Source: Avanaerovorax sp964442135
GTDB taxonomy: Bacteria > Bacillota > Clostridia > Peptostreptococcales > Anaerovoracaceae
Reading direction: 5' to 3'
Assembly: GCA_964442135.1 (NCBI GenBank)
Contig: CAYTYN010000027.1
Location: 1-18,689 of the forward strand
Length of the DNA: 18,689 nt
Shown: positions 1-7,421 of the stretch, piece by piece
How the letters are laid out: the number at the start of each line of letters is the position of its first letter
Position numbering within the stretch: the stretch's first letter is position 1
Made by a program: the position numbers and the translations under genes
Notes under the pieces: model-generated
Database searches by the model: none
What the model was told of the DNA's origin: nothing
Seen by the model: only the letters and a program-made list of their open reading frames with translations

Positions 1-55
1 AAAAATGTTTAAAAGAGAGACGGAAATTTAGAGAGACGGAAATTTCCGTCTCTCT
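1..55 (-). terminator. Terminator with duplicated arm, end of the lepA-HIT operon
   Basis: On the minus strand the arm at 55-40 (AGAGAGACGGAAATTT) can pair over 16 bp with the arm at 29-14. The loop is 10 nt and the stem is followed by TTTAAACATTTTT, a good intrinsic terminator. The same 16-bp block also occurs at 30-45, directly abutting, so 30-55 is a perfect 26-bp palindrome that could form a competing shorter hairpin. It lies 6 bp after the stop of the HIT gene, the last gene of the operon. Confidence 0.85.
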
Positions 56-60
56 TGTCT

Positions 61-402
61 TTAGCCCGGTGGCCATGTGAGCTTTCTCTTTCCGAGTATG
101 TGGAAATGCAGATGCTTTACCGTCTGGAAAGCGTCCTCACCGTTGTTGCTCACCACCCTGTATCCGTTTTCCAAACCCAGATCAGACGCGATCTCGTGGA
201 TCTTGTACATGATGTGGCCCAGAAGCTCTCTGTCCTCTTCCTTTACATCGTCGAGAGAGGCGATATGCTTCTTAGGAATCACCAGAACGTGGACAGGAGC
301 CTGAGGATCCAAATCGTGGAAGGCGATAATCTTATCGTCCTCATAGGCGATGTCGGAAGGTATCTCATGCCCCGCGATGCCGCAAAAAACGCAATCACTC
401 AT
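61..402 (-). CDS. HIT-family (HINT-type) purine nucleoside phosphoramidase/hydrolase
   Basis: This 113-residue cytoplasmic protein is full length for the HINT branch of the histidine-triad superfamily, which hydrolyses nucleoside phosphoramidates such as AMP-lysine. The triad His97-x-His99-x-His101 is present in HLHFHIL. The N-terminal Cys4-x2-Cys7 pair resembles the zinc site seen in many bacterial members. The conserved HVLVIPKKH strand lies at residues 38-46. The start codon overlaps the 3' end of mtaB by 8 nt, with AAGGAG 9 nt upstream inside mtaB, so translation is probably coupled. It is the last gene of the operon. The mtaB-HIT pairing is common in Clostridia. The physiological substrate cannot be told from sequence. 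Confidence 0.93.
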   Translation of the reverse strand: MSDCVFCGIAGHEIPSDIAYEDDKIIAFHDLDPQAPVHVLVIPKKHIASLDDVKEEDRELLGHIMYKIHEIASDLGLENGYRVVSNNGEDAFQTVKHLHFHILGKRKLTWPPG

Positions 403-1759
403 GTGCTGTCTCTCCTTTCATTCCATCTCTATATTCACGCAAAAGGCGCACGTCCTTAAGCTGTCCCAGAAGTCCGTCCGGTCCCTCTGCATAAACTCTG
501 ACGTAGTTGTCCGAATATCCGGTCAGCAGTCCCTCTTCAGTTCTTTCCTCGAAGAGCACCCTTCTGACGCTGCCCCGGCATTTCCTGTAAAACTCTGAAG
601 CCGCCTTATCAGCCTTCTCCACCAGCCTTGACAGCCTTTCGTTTTTCACACTGCCCGGTATCTGATCCTCCATCTCCGCGGCTTTCGTTCCCCTCCTCTT
701 GGAGTAGCGGAACGGGTGGACGCGACAGAACCCTGCCGCCTCCACCAGGGCGAGGGTCTCGCCGAAAGCCGCCTCAGTTTCTCCCGGAAAGCCTGTTATT
801 ATATCGGTAGTTATACCGTAAAGAGGATCGAATTCCTTTAATATCTTCACTATGTCCATGTACTCCGCCGCCGTGTAATGCCTGTTCATCCTCTTCAAGA
901 TCCGGTCGGAGCCGCTCTGGACGGAAAGGTGGAGATGGTGACAGAGCTTGTCAAAGCCTAAAAGGCTTCTGACATAATCTCCGTTAATCACCGTAGGCTC
1001 CAGAGAGCTGAGCCTTATCCTGAAATCTCCGTCTAAGCCGTTTATGGCTTCTATGAGAGGCAGAATTCCGAAAAGAGACCCCTTTTTCGGACGATCCGCC
1101 CCGTACAGAGCCGTATTTATCCCCGTCAGTATCAGCTCCTTGAATCCCCTGCCTATGAGCGTCCCCGCTTCTTCTATTATTTCCTCCATGTCCCTGCTTC
1201 TGACAGGTCCCCTTGCATAGGGTATTACGCAGTAGGAGCAGAACCGATCGCAGCCCTCCTCTATCTTTATATATGCCCGTGTCCTTGATTCCATGGACAT
1301 TATCACTCCCGAGGACTTGTACTCGGTAAGCCGGTTGAAGGGAGTTACTGCGGAAAAGGAGGAGCCTCGCCAGCCGCCGTCATCATCACTGGGGCCGTCT
1401 AAGGCTTTTGACGCGCCCCTTGACATGATATCTTCAATTATATCCTTAAGACGGCTCTTCTCACCGTTTCCCACTACGATATCGACGCCCTCTACTGCCG
1501 CCACCTCCTCCGGACTGGTCTGGGCGTAGCAGCCGGTTACGGCGATCATGGCTTTCGGAGAACGGCGCTTGACCCGCCTTATGTATTGGCGGGATTTTCT
1601 GTCCGACAGGTTCGTCACCGTACACGTATTTATGACGTAAACATCAGCAGAGTCCTCTTCATCGGTAACGGTATACCCTGACTTCTCGAACTGCTCCTTC
1701 AACGCTTCCGTTTCATACTGGTTGACCTTACAGCCGAGAGTGTAAAATGCTATCTTCAC
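395..1759 (-). CDS. mtaB: tRNA (N6-L-threonylcarbamoyladenosine(37)-C2)-methylthiotransferase MtaB
   Basis: A radical-SAM methylthiotransferase that converts t6A to ms2t6A at position 37 of ANN-decoding tRNAs. The N-terminal UPF0004/MTTase domain carries the three cluster cysteines in TLGCK, INTCT and VTGCY. The radical-SAM motif CDRFCSYC (CxxxCxxC) follows near residue 170, and a TRAM-like tail closes the protein. TLGCKVNQYE fits MtaB rather than MiaB or RimO. I place the start at GTG 1759: GGAGG (1769-1773) is 9 nt upstream, and the GTG overlaps the preceding gene's TGA as GTGA. The in-frame ATG at 1768 touches the Shine-Dalgarno directly and would add three residues. The 3' end overlaps the HIT gene. 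Length is about 454 residues, slightly long for the family, with a loop near residues 120-140 that may be lineage-specific. Confidence 0.93.
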   Translation of the reverse strand: MKIAFYTLGCKVNQYETEALKEQFEKSGYTVTDEEDSADVYVINTCTVTNLSDRKSRQYIRRVKRRSPKAMIAVTGCYAQTSPEEVAAVEGVDIVVGNGEKSRLKDIIEDIMSRGASKALDGPSDDDGGWRGSSFSAVTPFNRLTEYKSSGVIMSMESRTRAYIKIEEGCDRFCSYCVIPYARGPVRSRDMEEIIEEAGTLIGRGFKELILTGINTALYGADRPKKGSLFGILPLIEAINGLDGDFRIRLSSLEPTVINGDYVRSLLGFDKLCHHLHLSVQSGSDRILKRMNRHYTAAEYMDIVKILKEFDPLYGITTDIITGFPGETEAAFGETLALVEAAGFCRVHPFRYSKRRGTKAAEMEDQIPGSVKNERLSRLVEKADKAASEFYRKCRGSVRRVLFEERTEEGLLTGYSDNYVRVYAEGPDGLLGQLKDVRLLREYRDGMKGETAHE

Positions 1760-2361
1760 GATATCCATCCTCCGAATATTCTGTTGAAGGCATCAAAGAA
1801 TATGAGGGCGAAGGAGAATATGATCACGAAGGGAAGCCCCATGAGCCTTTTGTCCCTGCTCCTGACCAGGAGCAGATACAGGACGCATGCCAGGATGAGA
1901 TCAAGTATAAGAACGAAGGATCTGCTGTAAAAAGCCGGATACCCCTCTGCGACCAGAAGGGACGTGGCTGCCGCTCCGCATATTCCTCCTATCCACTCTC
2001 TCTGACGGGCGTTAAAGGATATTATCCCTATCAGGGCTCCTATGACGGAAAGTATTATCCTGTAGACAAAGAGCCTTAAATCGACCCCGCCTGACGCCAA
2101 ATAGACACATACTGTGTAGGCCAGTACCGCCCCCGCGCAGTATGCGAAGACAGATATGCCGCTTCTCAGGGTGTCCCTGCTGTAATACCCTATCAGGGAG
2201 GATGCGAATATCCATATCCCGTAGTGAGAGAGGACGGAACCGAAAATTCCCCGTCCGCCTATATCTCCCGTTATCCACGCCATGAACATGCCCAGCACAA
2301 GGGCGAAAAGAGTGTATGTGATTTCGTACCCGGCATTGGTACTCTTATTTCTGTATGCCAA
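1756..2361 (-). CDS. Uncharacterised polytopic membrane protein (201 aa)
   Basis: I do not recognise the family. The 201-residue protein is mostly hydrophobic, with about six predicted membrane segments (roughly residues 12-32, 45-60, 70-90, 98-118, 128-162 and 172-192). It has short charged loops and no catalytic motif I can name. The start is TTG at 2361, two bases after the glpK stop. AGGAG lies inside the last glpK codons at a 6-nt spacing, which supports TTG initiation and coupling to glpK. The stop overlaps the mtaB GTG start. It sits inside a housekeeping operon at a place where clostridial genomes normally carry other genes, so it probably arrived with glpK. A role in glycerol metabolism is only suggested by adjacency. 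A permease is possible, but it lacks aquaporin NPA motifs, so it is not GlpF. Confidence 0.8.
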   Translation of the reverse strand: MAYRNKSTNAGYEITYTLFALVLGMFMAWITGDIGGRGIFGSVLSHYGIWIFASSLIGYYSRDTLRSGISVFAYCAGAVLAYTVCVYLASGGVDLRLFVYRIILSVIGALIGIISFNARQREWIGGICGAAATSLLVAEGYPAFYSRSFVLILDLILACVLYLLLVRSRDKRLMGLPFVIIFSFALIFFDAFNRIFGGWIS

Positions 2362-2363
2362 TT

Positions 2364-3872
2364 TTATCTCCTGTCATTCGTTAAGCTTATGGAACTTGCA
2401 CACCTGTTCACAGCCTCGTGCCAGCCTCCGATGAGCCTGTCCCTTTCTTCGCCTTCCATCTCAGGCTCGAAGACCCGGGCCGGACGGATGTTGGCCATAA
2501 GATCCCGGGTGTCCTTCCAGTATCCTGACGCCAAACCTGCCAGATACGCGGCGCCTAAGGAGGTAGTCTCTATTAGCTCGGGCCTGTACACCTTAGAGTC
2601 CAGTATATCAGCCTGAAACTGCATAAGGAAATCGTTGGAGCAGGCGCCGCCGTCCACCCTGAGTCCGTTAAGCTCTCTGCCCAGGTCGCTTTCCATAGCC
2701 TTTATCAAATCGTAGCACTGGTAAGCCATGGATTCCAGGGCGGCTCTGATAACATGCTTCCTGCTGCTTCCTCTCGTTATGCCCGTTATAACTCCTCTGG
2801 CCTCCGGATCCCAGTACGGAGCGCCCAGACCCGTAAAGGCAGGCACCAGGTAGACCCCGCCGTTATCTGATACCTCCCGAGCCAGCTTCTCGCTCTCGGC
2901 TGCTGTGGATAATACGCCAAGCTCATCTCTCAGCCACTGCATCACCGCGCCGCACACGAAAGCCGACCCTTCGAGGGCGTAGCTTGCCTTTCCGTCTATG
3001 CACCATGCTATGGTGGTGAGAAGACCTTTTTTCGACTTCACCGGCTTTTCTCCCGTGTTCATCAGGAGAAAACATCCGGTTCCGTAGGTGCTCTTCGCCA
3101 TTCCCTCTTCAAAGCACATCTGTCCGAAGAGAGCAGCCTGCTGATCCCCTGCCGCTCCCGATATGGGGATGGATCCGGCGAACAGATCGCTCTCCGTCTC
3201 TCCGTAAAATCCGCTGGAGGGTCTTACCTCCGGCAGCATACAGGCAGGTATGCCGTATATCCGGAGGAGCTCTTCGTCCCACTTCATCTCGTGTATATTG
3301 AACATCATGGTTCTCGACGCATTGGAATAATCGGTAGCGTGAACTCTGCCCTTTGTCATCTTCCAGATGAGCCATGTCTCCACGGTTCCGAAAAGGAGAT
3401 CGCCTCTCTCCCCTCTTTCCCGGGCGCCTTCCACGTTCTCCAGTATCCAGCGCACCTTAGTGGCGCTGAAATAGGGATCTATGAGAAGGCCCGTCTTTTC
3501 CTTTATCTTTTCCGACAATCCTGCCTCTTCCAGACTTCTGCAATAATCAGAGGTCCTCCTGCACTGCCACACTATGGCGTTATACACAGGCTCTCCTGTG
3601 TTCCTGTCCCAGACTATGGTCGTCTCCCGCTGATTGGTGATTCCTATGGCTTCAATGTTCTGCCACGTAGCGGCAGCCTTGATGAGAGCCTCATAGCAAA
3701 CGCTGACCTGAGAACTCCATATTTCCTCAGGGTCGTGCTCCACCCATCCCTCTCGGGGAAATATCTGGGAGAATTCCTTCTGCGCCGAGCTTACCTGCCT
3801 TCCCGATCTGTCGTAGATGATGCACCTGGAGCTGGTAGTGCCCTGATCCAAAGCCATAATGTACTTTTCCAT
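2364..3872 (-). CDS. glpK: Glycerol kinase
   Basis: An FGGY-family kinase that makes sn-glycerol 3-phosphate from glycerol and ATP in the cytoplasm. Its 502 residues match the family length. The N-terminal phosphate-binding motif is ALDQGTTSSR (7-16). Glycerol contacts are NQRE (Arg82, Glu83), Tyr134 in DPYF and Asp243 in AGDQQAALFGQ. DGGACSND in the second domain is the adenosine-motif region. In many Firmicutes GlpK proteins HPr phosphorylates a His near residue 230 in a YHFFG-like loop. Here the corresponding loop reads SDLFAGS with Leu230, so this activation seems lost. The start has AAGGGGA 8 nt upstream. It lies 23 nt after hemW and 2 nt before the membrane gene. No glpF, glpO or glpD is present nearby, so the fate of the product is not shown here. 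Confidence 0.96.
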   Translation of the reverse strand: MEKYIMALDQGTTSSRCIIYDRSGRQVSSAQKEFSQIFPREGWVEHDPEEIWSSQVSVCYEALIKAAATWQNIEAIGITNQRETTIVWDRNTGEPVYNAIVWQCRRTSDYCRSLEEAGLSEKIKEKTGLLIDPYFSATKVRWILENVEGARERGERGDLLFGTVETWLIWKMTKGRVHATDYSNASRTMMFNIHEMKWDEELLRIYGIPACMLPEVRPSSGFYGETESDLFAGSIPISGAAGDQQAALFGQMCFEEGMAKSTYGTGCFLLMNTGEKPVKSKKGLLTTIAWCIDGKASYALEGSAFVCGAVMQWLRDELGVLSTAAESEKLAREVSDNGGVYLVPAFTGLGAPYWDPEARGVITGITRGSSRKHVIRAALESMAYQCYDLIKAMESDLGRELNGLRVDGGACSNDFLMQFQADILDSKVYRPELIETTSLGAAYLAGLASGYWKDTRDLMANIRPARVFEPEMEGEERDRLIGGWHEAVNRCASSISLTNDRR

Positions 3873-3895
3873 GGTCGTTTCCCCTTCCCTGGCGA

Positions 3896-5023
3896 TTACA
3901 CGAATATCGCCATTATCCTATTAGATATGTCAAAACCTTTTTCGGTTATCCGAAGCCGCTCTTTGTCAAAAACCGCGTCGCCTGAAGCTACGAAAGGCTC
4001 CAGCTCTCTTTCCGCGTCCGGAAAGGCATGGCGGAAGCTCTTTCCGAATCTTTCCCTGAACTGCTCCATGCTTATGCCTCTGTTCATCCTCAGTCCGGTG
4101 AAAACGTATTCGCTCATATCGTCCCTTTCGGTGTTCTCATGGAATTCGTAGAAGGGTTCGTTGGTTATGCGCTTTCCGTCTATGTACGAGCCGGCGCTGT
4201 GGCCTATGCCTAAGTATTCCGCCAAAGTCCAGTATTTTATATTATGCCTGCACTCCATGCCCCTTTTGGCGCAGCTTGATATCTCGTACTGACCGTATCC
4301 GGCCTTCTTCAGCATGGATATGGCCTGATGATACATGGCTCTGTCCGTTTCGTCCGATGTCAGGTCGATCTGTCCCCGACGGTACAGGTCATAGTACCCG
4401 GTGCCTTCCTCTATCTGAAGGCTGTAAAACGATACATGCTCCGGTCCCATCTCTATCAGCTCCTCTAAGGTGCTCCTCCATATCTCCATAGTGTGTCCCG
4501 GAACGGAGAACATGAGATCGCAGCTTATGTTCTCGAATCCCCCGTCTCTCGCCTGCCGGAAGGTCCTTCTGAACTGATCTGACGTGTGTATCCTTCCCAG
4601 CTTTTCCAGCACTCTGTCGTCAAGGGACTGGCACCCTATGGAGAGGCGGTTTATCCCGTTTTCCCTGTAAGCTGCCAGCTTCCTTTCGTCCACGGTTCCC
4701 GGATTTACCTCTATGGTTATCTCCGCATTCTCTGTGACCTGAAAGCTTTCTCTCAAAGCGGTCAGTATCCCTGCCGTGACGTCAGGAGCCATCATCGACG
4801 GAGTTCCGCCGCCCAGATATACGGTATCTACGATACGGCCGGCTGCATATTTTTTCCCCAGCAGCCTTATATCCGCCCATATCCTGTCGCCGTAGGCCCT
4901 GATCTTCTCCGCCGTCTCCCGTGGGCCTTCCCCTTTTTCGGGAGGACGGGAATAAAAGCCGCAGTAAGGGCATTTCGCCGCGCAGAAGGGTATGTGGATG
5001 TATATTCCCAGAGTTCTGTCCAT
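3896..5023 (-). CDS. hemW: Radical SAM heme chaperone HemW
   Basis: HemW binds heme and delivers it to target proteins. It is often misnamed oxygen-independent coproporphyrinogen III oxidase. The 375-residue length is typical. The radical-SAM cysteines are Cys14, Cys18 and Cys21 in HIPFCAAKCPYCGF, followed by the glycine-rich LGGGTPS segment near residue 71 and the family signature LSIGCQSLDD. A HemW C-terminal region follows, with TGLRMNRGI near residue 310. The motif reads CGFYS where HemW proteins usually have CDF plus N or Y. The start lies 8 nt after the lepA stop, with its AGGG Shine-Dalgarno overlapping that stop. The lepA-hemW pairing is conserved across Firmicutes and supports HemW rather than true HemN. 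Confidence 0.93.
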   Translation of the reverse strand: MDRTLGIYIHIPFCAAKCPYCGFYSRPPEKGEGPRETAEKIRAYGDRIWADIRLLGKKYAAGRIVDTVYLGGGTPSMMAPDVTAGILTALRESFQVTENAEITIEVNPGTVDERKLAAYRENGINRLSIGCQSLDDRVLEKLGRIHTSDQFRRTFRQARDGGFENISCDLMFSVPGHTMEIWRSTLEELIEMGPEHVSFYSLQIEEGTGYYDLYRRGQIDLTSDETDRAMYHQAISMLKKAGYGQYEISSCAKRGMECRHNIKYWTLAEYLGIGHSAGSYIDGKRITNEPFYEFHENTERDDMSEYVFTGLRMNRGISMEQFRERFGKSFRHAFPDAERELEPFVASGDAVFDKERLRITEKGFDISNRIMAIFV

Positions 5024-5031
5024 CCTGCACC

Positions 5032-6840
5032 CTACTTATTGTCGTCGTAGCGCAAAACCGCCGTGAAGGCTTCCTGAGGCACCTCTACCTTTCCGAACTG
5101 GCGCATTCTCTTCTTTCCTTCTTTCTGCTTTTCCAGCAGCTTCTTCTTTCTGGAGATATCTCCTCCGTAGCACTTGGCGGTAACGTCTTTTCTGTAAGCT
5201 CTCACCGTCTCTCTGGCGATTACCTTCTGTCCGACAGCCGCCTGAACAGGAACCTCGAACTGGTGCATAGGTATGATCTCCTTCAGCTTTTCGCAGACGA
5301 ACCTTCCCCGGGCATAGGCCTTCGATTCGTGGACGATCATGGAAAAGGCGTCGATCAGCTCCTTATTTAAGAGCACGTCCAGCTTTACCAGGGCGGACTT
5401 CTCGTATCTGTCAAACTCGTAATCCAGGGAACCGTATCCTCTGGTCTTCGACTTAAGGGCGTCGAAGAAATCGTATATTACCTCGTTAAGTGGCATGTCA
5501 TAGTGCAGCTGTACCCTGTTTTCCGTGATGTATTCCATGTGAAGCATTCTGCCTCTTCTCTCCTGGCACAGCTCCATAACCGAGCCAACGTATTCCTTAG
5601 GAATCATTATATCAGCCTTTACCATAGGCTCTTCTATGGCGGATATTTCCGTTGCCGGAGGCAGATTGGTAGGATTCTGTATCATTTCCACCGTTCCGTC
5701 CGACTTCACCACTCTGTAGACTACGCTGGGAGATGTGGTGACTACGGCCAGATCGAATTCCCTCTCCAGCCTTTCCACTATTATCTCCATGTGAAGAAGT
5801 CCTAAAAATCCGCATCTGAAGCCGAATCCCAGCGCCGTAGACGTCTCCGGCTCGAATACGAAGGCAGCATCGTTTACCCGAAGCTTTTCCAGCGCGTCCT
5901 TAACGCTTTCGTACTTTTCCCCTTCCGCAGGGTATATGCCGCAGTAGACCATGGATTGAACCTTCTTGTATCCCGGAAGGCTCTCCCGGGCAGGATCGTC
6001 GTCTAAGGTTATGGTGTCTCCCACCCTTGCGTCCTTAACCTGCTTTATGCTGGCGCAGATATATCCCACCTCTCCCGCTCTCAGAAACCTGGTGGGAACG
6101 TGGCCGGGGGCCATTACCCCTACTTCGGTGACCTCATAGCGCTTCTTCGTGTTCATAAGCCTGATGGTATCGCCTACCTTGACCTTTCCGTCAAAGATTC
6201 TGGTATATATTATCACGCCCTTGTAGTTATCGTACACCGAGTCGAAGATGAGGGCCTTCAATTTTCCGTCCTCATCGCCGTCAGGAGCCGGAATTCTTTC
6301 CACTATGGCCTCCAAAAGCTCATCTATTCCGATTCCTTCCTTTGCGGATATCAACGGAGCCTCCGATGCGTCTATACCGATCATTTCCTCTATCTCCGCC
6401 TTGGTCGCGTCCGGCCTGGAGCTTGCCAAGTCGATTTTATTCAGACAGGGCAGTATTTCCAGATCTTCCTCTATGGCCAGGTACACGTTAGCCATGGTCT
6501 GAGCCTCCACCCCTTGGGTGGAATCCACCACGAGAACCGCCCCTTCGCAGGCGGCAAGGCTTCTTGACACCTCGTAGTTGAAGTCCACGTGTCCCGGGGT
6601 ATCGATGAGATTGAAGATGTATTCATTTCCGTCCTTAGCCTTATATACCAGTCTGGTCGTCTGGAGCTTAATGGTGATTCCTCTCTCCCTCTCCAGCTCC
6701 ATGTTGTCCAGGAACTGCTCCTTCATATCCCTGTGGGCGACCAGCCCGGTATTTTCTATTATCCTGTCGGCTAAGGTGGATTTTCCGTGATCTATGTGAG
6801 CTATTATGCTGAAATTTCTTATGCGATTCTGATAATCCAT
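5032..6840 (-). CDS. lepA: Translation elongation factor 4 (LepA)
   Basis: LepA/EF4 is a ribosome-associated GTPase that acts on stalled or initiating ribosomes. The 602-residue length is exactly typical. The GTPase motifs are all visible: G1 AHIDHGKST (14-22), G2 RERGITI, G3 DTPGHVDF, G4 NKID and G5 SAKEGIG. Domain II and EF-G-like domains III and V follow, then the LepA-specific C-terminal domain with YGSLDYEF and the lysine-rich end with CYGGDISRKKKLLEKQK. GAGG stands 5 nt before the ATG. It is the first gene of the six-gene operon, behind a promoter at 6910-6938. Isoleucine is mostly ATA here (six of the first eight) and arginine mostly AGA or AGG, which gives a reference for native codon use. 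Confidence 0.98.
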   Translation of the reverse strand: MDYQNRIRNFSIIAHIDHGKSTLADRIIENTGLVAHRDMKEQFLDNMELERERGITIKLQTTRLVYKAKDGNEYIFNLIDTPGHVDFNYEVSRSLAACEGAVLVVDSTQGVEAQTMANVYLAIEEDLEILPCLNKIDLASSRPDATKAEIEEMIGIDASEAPLISAKEGIGIDELLEAIVERIPAPDGDEDGKLKALIFDSVYDNYKGVIIYTRIFDGKVKVGDTIRLMNTKKRYEVTEVGVMAPGHVPTRFLRAGEVGYICASIKQVKDARVGDTITLDDDPARESLPGYKKVQSMVYCGIYPAEGEKYESVKDALEKLRVNDAAFVFEPETSTALGFGFRCGFLGLLHMEIIVERLEREFDLAVVTTSPSVVYRVVKSDGTVEMIQNPTNLPPATEISAIEEPMVKADIMIPKEYVGSVMELCQERRGRMLHMEYITENRVQLHYDMPLNEVIYDFFDALKSKTRGYGSLDYEFDRYEKSALVKLDVLLNKELIDAFSMIVHESKAYARGRFVCEKLKEIIPMHQFEVPVQAAVGQKVIARETVRAYRKDVTAKCYGGDISRKKKLLEKQKEGKKRMRQFGKVEVPQEAFTAVLRYDDNK

Positions 6841-6909
6841 GTTTACCTCGTTATAACAAAGTCTGAAGGATTCGAGAGGCCGTAAGACGTCTCAAGCCCC
6901 ATACCAACC

Positions 6910-6938
6910 ATTTTATCTTAATCGAAGTCTCTTAGCAA
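6910..6938 (-). promoter_or_regulatory. Promoter of the lepA-hemW-glpK-mtaB-HIT operon
   Basis: On the minus strand a -35 TTGCTA (6938-6933) and a -10 TAAAAT (6915-6910) are separated by exactly 17 bp, a sigma-A layout. Transcription would begin near 6903 and give a leader of about 63 nt before the lepA ATG. The -35 lies 2 bp from the rpsT terminator hairpin, so upstream termination and this promoter are tightly packed. Confidence 0.7.
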
Positions 6939-6940
6939 CA

Positions 6941-6974
6941 AAAAAACGATGGGAGACACGAGCCATCGTTTTTT
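6941..6974 (-). terminator. Intrinsic terminator of rpsT
   Basis: A 12-bp perfect stem pairs AAAAAACGATGG (6941-6952) with CCATCGTTTTTT (6963-6974) around a 10-nt loop. On the minus strand it is followed by further T residues (TTTTTTTGTTG), placing a standard terminator about 50 nt after the rpsT stop. A/T runs on both sides mean it may also work on the plus strand. Confidence 0.9.
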
Positions 6975-7021
6975 CTAAGTTTTCGTGTATTTAACTTATA
7001 CACCTGTGGGGACGGGTGAGA

Positions 7022-7294
7022 TTATTTCGCCGCTTTAGCAGCGTTCAGTCTTTTAGTCAGTCTCGAAACCTTTCTAGAAGCGGCATGCTTATCGATTACG
7101 CCCTTAGCCGCGGCCTGCATGAGCTTCTTCTCCGCAAGTCTCAGGGTTTCGTCAGCCTTGGTGAAATCCTCTGCTGCGATAGCTGCGTCAAACTCCTTAA
7201 GAACGGACTTAACGTGGCCCTTTACTCTCCTGTTTCTTGCAGTCTTACGGTTGATGACACTGATTCTCTTCTTTGCGGATTTAATATTTGCCAT
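7022..7294 (-). CDS. rpsT: 30S ribosomal protein S20
   Basis: S20 binds 16S rRNA in the small-subunit body. The 90-residue lysine- and arginine-rich helical protein begins MANIKSAKKRI and contains the family signature NRRVKGHVKSVLKEFD and a conserved VIDKHAASRKVSRLTKRLN region. Length is typical. A GGGG Shine-Dalgarno lies 7 nt before the ATG. The gene is monocistronic, with a promoter at 7353-7381 and a terminator at 6941-6974. In many clostridia gpr and spoIIP follow between rpsT and lepA; they are missing here. Confidence 0.98.
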   Translation of the reverse strand: MANIKSAKKRISVINRKTARNRRVKGHVKSVLKEFDAAIAAEDFTKADETLRLAEKKLMQAAAKGVIDKHAASRKVSRLTKRLNAAKAAK

Positions 7295-7352
7295 TATTTT
7301 TCCCCACTATTCTCAAATATTCAGCAATAACTGTCGCAAATTCGCAACCAAC

Positions 7353-7381
7353 AGTATATAACAAAACCATTACCTTTGCAA
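7353..7381 (-). promoter_or_regulatory. rpsT promoter
   Basis: The minus strand shows -35 TTGCAA (7381-7376) and -10 TATACT (7358-7353) with a 17-bp spacer, close to the sigma-A consensus and fitting for a ribosomal protein gene. The start site would be near 7346, giving a leader of about 50 nt. The -35 sits in the loop of the weak hairpin at 7369-7390. Confidence 0.8.
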
Positions 7382-7390
7382 GACGGTAAT
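7369..7390 (-). terminator. Weak candidate terminator after the metal ATPase gene
   Basis: ATTACC and GGTAAT arms (6 bp) enclose a 10-nt loop, and on the minus strand GGTTTTGTT follows. The stem is short and AT-rich, and it overlaps the rpsT promoter, so termination is probably incomplete. No better terminator is visible after the ATPase stop at 7422. Some readthrough from the metal operon into rpsT is possible. Confidence 0.35.
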
Positions 7391-7421
7391 TCATTTTTTT
7401 CGCCTCGCTTCGGCCAATCCC

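Noticed and set aside
3291..4151. 286-aa plus-strand ORF opposite glpK and hemW
   Set aside because: It lies antisense across the end of one well-supported gene and the start of another, and its translation shows no recognisable domain.
3896..5023. Annotation as coproporphyrinogen III oxidase (HemN)
   Set aside because: The length, N-terminal motif and position after lepA fit the heme chaperone HemW; no other heme synthesis genes are present.
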